Shown one piece after another: positions 60,258-64,000 of a DNA stretch of 64,000 bases. Position numbers and translations under genes: made by a program. Under the pieces are notes generated by a model. The model did not search any database. It saw only the letters and a list, made by a program, of their open reading frames with translations, and had not been told where the DNA came from. The DNA comes from Burkholderia glumae LMG 2196 = ATCC 33617 (GTDB lineage Bacteria; Pseudomonadota; Gammaproteobacteria; Burkholderiales; Burkholderiaceae), in NCBI RefSeq assembly GCF_000960995.1, contig NZ_CP009434.1, forward strand, positions 682,001 to 746,000, read 5' to 3'. The first letter of the stretch is position 1; every line of letters starts with the position of its first letter.

Positions 60258-61562
60258 ATGGAGACACTCATGTCGGCCGTATCGCCCGCCCTGCGGGTCT
60301 CGGAGGAGGCCGCCTATCGCAAGGTCGCATGGCGGCTCATGCCCTTGCTGCTGTTCTGCTATCTGGTGTCGTACCTCGACCGCGTCAACGTCGGCTTCGC
60401 GAAGCTGCAGATGGCCGGCGATCTAGGCCTGTCGGACGCGGCCTACGGGCTCGGCGCCGGCATCTTCTTCCTCGGCTATTTCCTCTTCGAGGTGCCGAGC
60501 AACCTGATCCTGCACCGCGTCGGCGCGCGCGTGTGGATCGCGCGGATCATGGTGACCTGGGGTGCGGTGTCGGCGCTGACGATGTTCGTCACGACGCCGG
60601 CGGCCTTCTACGCGATGCGCTTGCTGCTCGGCGCCGCGGAGGCCGGCTTCTTTCCGGGCGTGATCCTCTACCTGACCTACTGGTATCCGGCCCGGCGGCG
60701 CGGGCGGATCACGACGCTGTTCATGACGGCCGTCGCGCTGTCGGGTGTCGTTGGCGGCCCGATCTCCGGCTACATCCTGAAGGCGTTCGACGGCATCCAC
60801 GGCTGGCACGGCTGGCAGTGGCTGTATCTGCTCGAAGGGCTGCCGTCGATCGTCGCGGGCCTGCTCGTGTATGCGCGGCTCGACGATCGCATCGCGCATG
60901 CGAAGTGGCTCAGCGAAGACGAGCGCGCGCTGCTCGAACGCCACGTGAATGCCGAGGAAGCGGTCAAGTCGCAGCTGTCGCTCGGCGCGGTGTTCGTGAA
61001 TCCGCGGGTGTGGCTGATGTGCGCGATCTACTTTTCGTTCGTGATCGGCCTGTACGGCGTCGGATTCTGGCTGCCGACGCTCATTCATGCGACGGGCGTG
61101 GCCGATCCACTGCGGATCGGTCTGCTGTCGACGGTGCCGTATGCGCTGGCAGTGGTCGCGATGACGGCTGTCGCGCGCAGCTCCGACCGGCATCGCGAAC
61201 GCCGCTGGCATCTCGCGCTGCCCGGCGCGATGGGCACCATCGGCCTGGTGCTGGCGGTCGGCTGGGCGCATCAGACCGGGCTGGCCGTCGCGGCGCTGGC
61301 GCTCGCGACGGCGGGCATCCTGACCGCGATTCCGCTGTTCTGGAGCCTGCCGACCGCGTTCCTGGGCGGCACCGCGGCCGCGGCCGGGATCGCGGTGATC
61401 AATTCGATCGGCAATCTCGCCGGCTTCCTCGGCCCGTACCTGATGGGACTGCTCGCGCAATGGACCGCGTCGAACGATGCCGGTCTCTACCTGATGGCAG
61501 GCTGCATGACGCTGGGCGGCCTGCTCGCGCTGTCGCTGCCGAAGACGCTGGTCAACCGCTAG
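60258..61562 (+). CDS. ACS-family MFS transporter
   Basis: 434 residues from ATG 60258; ATG 60270, with GGAG 6 bp upstream, is equally good. Twelve hydrophobic helices with YLDRVNVGFAKLQM in helix 1 and FFLGYFLFEVPSNLIL in helix 2, as in anion:cation symporters that import organic acids such as phthalate or tartrate. Uptake of an acid precursor or export of an acid product are both possible. Confidence 0.88.
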   Translation: METLMSAVSPALRVSEEAAYRKVAWRLMPLLLFCYLVSYLDRVNVGFAKLQMAGDLGLSDAAYGLGAGIFFLGYFLFEVPSNLILHRVGARVWIARIMVTWGAVSALTMFVTTPAAFYAMRLLLGAAEAGFFPGVILYLTYWYPARRRGRITTLFMTAVALSGVVGGPISGYILKAFDGIHGWHGWQWLYLLEGLPSIVAGLLVYARLDDRIAHAKWLSEDERALLERHVNAEEAVKSQLSLGAVFVNPRVWLMCAIYFSFVIGLYGVGFWLPTLIHATGVADPLRIGLLSTVPYALAVVAMTAVARSSDRHRERRWHLALPGAMGTIGLVLAVGWAHQTGLAVAALALATAGILTAIPLFWSLPTAFLGGTAAAAGIAVINSIGNLAGFLGPYLMGLLAQWTASNDAGLYLMAGCMTLGGLLALSLPKTLVNR

Positions 61563-61602
61563 CGCGACGCGCGGCCTTTTCTCTCATGCACGGAGACAGG
61601 AC

Positions 61603-62127
61603 ATGATCCACAACGAACCCGCGCGGTTTCCCGATTCGCCGCTCGCGGCATCGCCGCAGCAGTTCCGAGACGCGATGTGCCGCGTGGCGTCGGCCGTTCA
61701 CGTGCTCACCAGCGACGGGCCGGCCGGCCGCTGCGGCATGACGGCCACCGCCGTACTGTCGGTGTCCGACGCACCGCCGACGGTGCTCGTGTCGGTAAAC
61801 CGCGGCAGCGTGTCGGCGCAGCGGCTGATCGCGAACGAGGTGTTCTGCGTGAACACGCTCGGCGCGGCCGACCGCTCGATCGCCGAGGTGTTCGCGGGCC
61901 GCACCGCGCACGAGCGCGACGCACGCTTCACGGCGGGCGAGTGGGGCGAGCTCGCGACGCGCGCACCGGTGCTGTCGAGCGCCCGCGTCGCGCTCGACTG
62001 CCGGCTCGTGGCAACGCTGAGCGCGGCGACGCACGAGCTGCTGGTGGGCGAAGTGGTGGCGCTGCGCTGCGCGGCGCCCGACGACGAGGCGCTCGTCTAT
62101 CTGCAGCGCGAATTCCGCGCCGTATGA
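61603..62127 (+). CDS. flavin reductase (HpaC/RutF type)
   Basis: 174 residues. FMN-binding split barrel: FRDAMCRVASAVHVLTSDGPAG, GMTATAVLSVSDAPPTVLVSVNRGS, NEVFCVNTL. It reduces free FMN or FAD with NAD(P)H to feed a two-component monooxygenase. No matching oxygenase is adjacent inside the window; candidates are the flavoenzyme at 33109-34260 or a gene beyond the right edge. The stop overlaps the next start (ATGA). Confidence 0.9.
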   Translation: MIHNEPARFPDSPLAASPQQFRDAMCRVASAVHVLTSDGPAGRCGMTATAVLSVSDAPPTVLVSVNRGSVSAQRLIANEVFCVNTLGAADRSIAEVFAGRTAHERDARFTAGEWGELATRAPVLSSARVALDCRLVATLSAATHELLVGEVVALRCAAPDDEALVYLQREFRAV

Positions 62128-63224
62128 CGGCGCGCGCCGACCGGACGATCGATATGAAACGCGAAATCGTACAAGCCACCAACCGCTGCCGCAGCGAGAT
62201 CCTCGCCGGCGGTTTTCGTAGCGACGTCGCGCGCATCGCGCAATGTGCGCGCGCGCACCTCGGCGACTACGCCGACAACCCGCACGTGCGTGCGCTGCTC
62301 GTCACGCTGGAGAATCGCCGCCTTGCCTCGGGCGCGCTGCTCGACCTCACCTACTCGGTGGACCCGAGCTTCATCCTCGGGTTCTTCGACGTGCCGTACA
62401 ACGCCGACGCGTTCCTCGAAGCCGCCGCGATCGCGCCGGTGCCGATTCCGCCGAGCGTGCTGGCGATCGCGCCGGACGGCAACGCGCTGCCGGTGCAGAT
62501 CCGCATGTGCACGGACGGCTTTCGCAATCCGCTCGCGGTGGCGGTGTTCGGCGAGAACTTCATCGACGCCGAGCTGTGCGCGTATCACAAGGCGTACTAC
62601 TTCATCGACAAGTTCGTCGAACGCTTCAAGCGCTACACGCGCCCGGCGATCGAGGCGCACTGGTCGCCTACCGCGTTCCCGGACCTGATCGCGGCGGACG
62701 ACACGCTGCTGACGCAGGCCAGCGCGATCTGGGTCCATCTGCACGAGTATCACCATCGCACCGGCTTCCTGCCGATCCCGGAGCACCTCGAGGCGAAGAG
62801 CACGCGCAACGGCGCGGGCGCGGAAGAACTGCGCGTGGACATCCTGTCGATCCTCGCGCTGTTCCGGCTGGGCTCGGACGACCGCCTGCTGCGTGCGTCG
62901 ATACAGTACATCCTGGCCGAGCGCCTGATCCGCTATCCCCTGCAGGCGCCGCCGCTCGACAACTACGACGCCCGCTCGTCGGTCGCGCTGTTTCATTACC
63001 TGTCCCGCCACGGCGTTATCGCGCAGCGTGGCGGCACGTTCTATTTCGAAGGCGGCTACGAGCGTCTGACCCAGGCGCTCAGGTCCATCGTGATCAAGCT
63101 GACGGCGCTGGAATACCAGCTCAGCGTTTCGTCCGAGCTCGACCGGAGAAAGGTCCTGTCGTTCGTGTTGCCGACGCTTGCCAAGAACGACAACAACTGG
63201 GGCGCAGCCGGACAGCCGCACTGA
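62124..63224 (+). CDS. HExxH-containing protein of unknown function
   Basis: 366 residues from ATG 62124, coupled to the flavin reductase; M11 at 62154 is an alternative. The centre has VHLHEYHHRTGFLP, a zinc-type HExxH motif, followed about 30 residues later by the acidic stretch AEELRVDILSILAL that could give the third metal ligand. No signal peptide. From memory it resembles proteins filed as DUF6421 in natural-product loci; I do not know a function. Confidence 0.65.
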   Translation: MTARADRTIDMKREIVQATNRCRSEILAGGFRSDVARIAQCARAHLGDYADNPHVRALLVTLENRRLASGALLDLTYSVDPSFILGFFDVPYNADAFLEAAAIAPVPIPPSVLAIAPDGNALPVQIRMCTDGFRNPLAVAVFGENFIDAELCAYHKAYYFIDKFVERFKRYTRPAIEAHWSPTAFPDLIAADDTLLTQASAIWVHLHEYHHRTGFLPIPEHLEAKSTRNGAGAEELRVDILSILALFRLGSDDRLLRASIQYILAERLIRYPLQAPPLDNYDARSSVALFHYLSRHGVIAQRGGTFYFEGGYERLTQALRSIVIKLTALEYQLSVSSELDRRKVLSFVLPTLAKNDNNWGAAGQPH

Positions 63225-63269
63225 CGGCAGCCCGCCCGTTTTTCCGAACCGAATCTATCGAGAGCCAAG

Positions 63270-64000
63270 ATGCCCATCTATCGTTCACGCACTTCCACCC
63301 ACGGCCGCAACATGGCCGGCGCGCGCAGCCTGTGGCGCGCCACCGGGATGACCGACGCCGATTTCGACAAGCCGATCATCGCGGTGGTCAATTCCTTCAC
63401 GCAGTTCGTGCCCGGGCACGTGCACCTGAAGGATCTCGGCCAGCTGGTCGCCCGCGAGATCGAAGCGGCCGGCGCGGTCGCCAAGGAGTTCAACACGATC
63501 GCGATCGACGACGGCATCGCGATGGGCCACGACGGGATGCTGTACAGCCTGCCGTCGCGCGAGCTGATCGCCGACAGCGTCGAATACATGGTCAACGCGC
63601 ACTGCGCGGACGCGATGGTCTGCATTTCGAATTGCGACAAGATCACGCCGGGGATGCTGATGGCCGCGATGCGCCTGAACATTCCGGTGATCTTCGTGTC
63701 GGGCGGGCCGATGGAGTCCGGCAAGCTGACGTTTCGCGGCAAGCGGCGCGCGTTCGATCTGATCGACGCGATGGTGGTGGCCGCCGACTCGCAGGTGACG
63801 GACGACGAGGTGCGCGCGGTCGAGAACGTCGCCTGCCCGACCTGCGGCTCGTGCTCCGGGATGTTTACCGCGAACTCGATGAACTGCCTTGCCGAAGCGC
63901 TCGGCCTCGCGCTGCCGGGAAACGGCTCGGTGCTGGCGACGCATGCCGAGCGCAGGCGCCTGTTCCTCGAGGCCGGGCGAGTGATCGTCGAGCTCGCGCG
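63270..64000 (+). CDS. ilvD: dihydroxy-acid dehydratase, N-terminal part
   Basis: Starts at ATG 63270 and runs off the right edge; about 243 residues are visible. [26 protein letters not shown], the iron-sulfur Cys in [12 protein letters not shown], and the second Cys pair in [18 protein letters not shown] identify it. It dehydrates dihydroxy-isovalerate and dihydroxy-methylvalerate to the 2-keto acids of valine and isoleucine; sugar-acid dehydratases of the same family are the alternative. Its place after the flavin reductase and HExxH genes suggests a pathway copy. Confidence 0.9.
   Translation, partial: MPIYRSRTSTHGRNMAGARSLWRATGMTDADFDKPIIAVVNSFTQFVPGHVHLKDLGQLVAREIEAAGAVAKEFNTIAIDDGIAMGHDGMLYSLPSRELIADSVEYMVNAHCADAMVCISNCDKITPGMLMAAMRLNIPVIFVSGGPMESGKLTFRGKRRAFDLIDAMVVAADSQVTDDEVRAVENVACPTCGSCSGMFTANSMNCLAEALGLALPGNGSVLATHAERRRLFLEAGRVIVELA

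Overview
The window looks like a GC-rich replicon of Burkholderia sensu stricto, most like the plant-associated group (B. plantarii, B. glumae, B. gladioli). This rests on protein style, an FNR/universal-stress-protein locus of the type known in Burkholderia, a Burkholderia-type flagellin and a TAT-exported phospholipase C. Species is inference. No rRNA, tRNA or CRISPR array was seen.

Layout. (1) 1-12.3 kb is a low-oxygen stress locus. It holds an FNR-type regulator, six universal stress proteins, acetoacetyl-CoA reductase (phbB), a phosphotransacetylase-like end, a BON-domain protein, a ribosome-hibernation-like protein, a PAS histidine kinase/LuxR-type regulator pair and a cold-shock protein. 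Five promoters share the same architecture: an FNR-like palindrome, exactly 21 bp, then a TAGA(G/C)T -10 box. (2) 12.4-15.5 kb is a gene-poor junction with a broken IS6-type transposase. (3) 15.5-34.3 kb is a biosynthetic island. It has LysR and HTH-only LuxR-type regulators, a DAHP synthase operon with a three-component Rieske oxygenase, two DUF1330 proteins and a flavin hydroxylase, a four-gene efflux operon, and a six-gene operon (acyl-CoA-dehydrogenase-like flavoenzyme, FlK-like thioesterase, nitronate-monooxygenase-like protein, chorismate mutase/prephenate dehydratase, degenerate DAHP-synthase-like protein, shikimate kinase). The gene set matches tropolone-type pathways (tda, trl, 7-hydroxytropolone) that divert the shikimate and phenylacetate routes. 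(4) 34.6-38.4 kb holds phospholipase C, a lipoprotein and a DMSP-lyase-like cupin. (5) 39-50 kb is a complete chemosensory operon: a soluble receptor with two signalling tips, triple CheW, CheB, HEAT protein, CheR, CheY, CheA, a STAS-like protein, a second CheY and a membrane receptor. It is followed by a flagellin gene. FliA-type promoters precede both the operon (weaker match) and the flagellin (strong match). (6) 52.5-57.6 kb holds a sedolisin protease, a CsgG-like lipoprotein, a Sel1 lipoprotein and a BetR/receiver regulator. (7) 58.1-64 kb is a second metabolic set: GST, acyl carrier protein, gamma-glutamylcyclotransferase-like protein, MFS transporter, flavin reductase, an HExxH protein and the start of ilvD, which runs off the window.

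How it fits together. In the island, DAHP synthase, shikimate kinase and PheA would raise phenylpyruvate/phenylacetate supply. The thioesterases and the flavoenzyme, whose usual catalytic Glu position appears to be Gly, would process a ring-expanded CoA shunt product. The oxygenases would tailor the ring and the efflux operon would export the product. The ring-expanding paa genes are not in the window and must be supplied from elsewhere. Product identity is inference from gene content.
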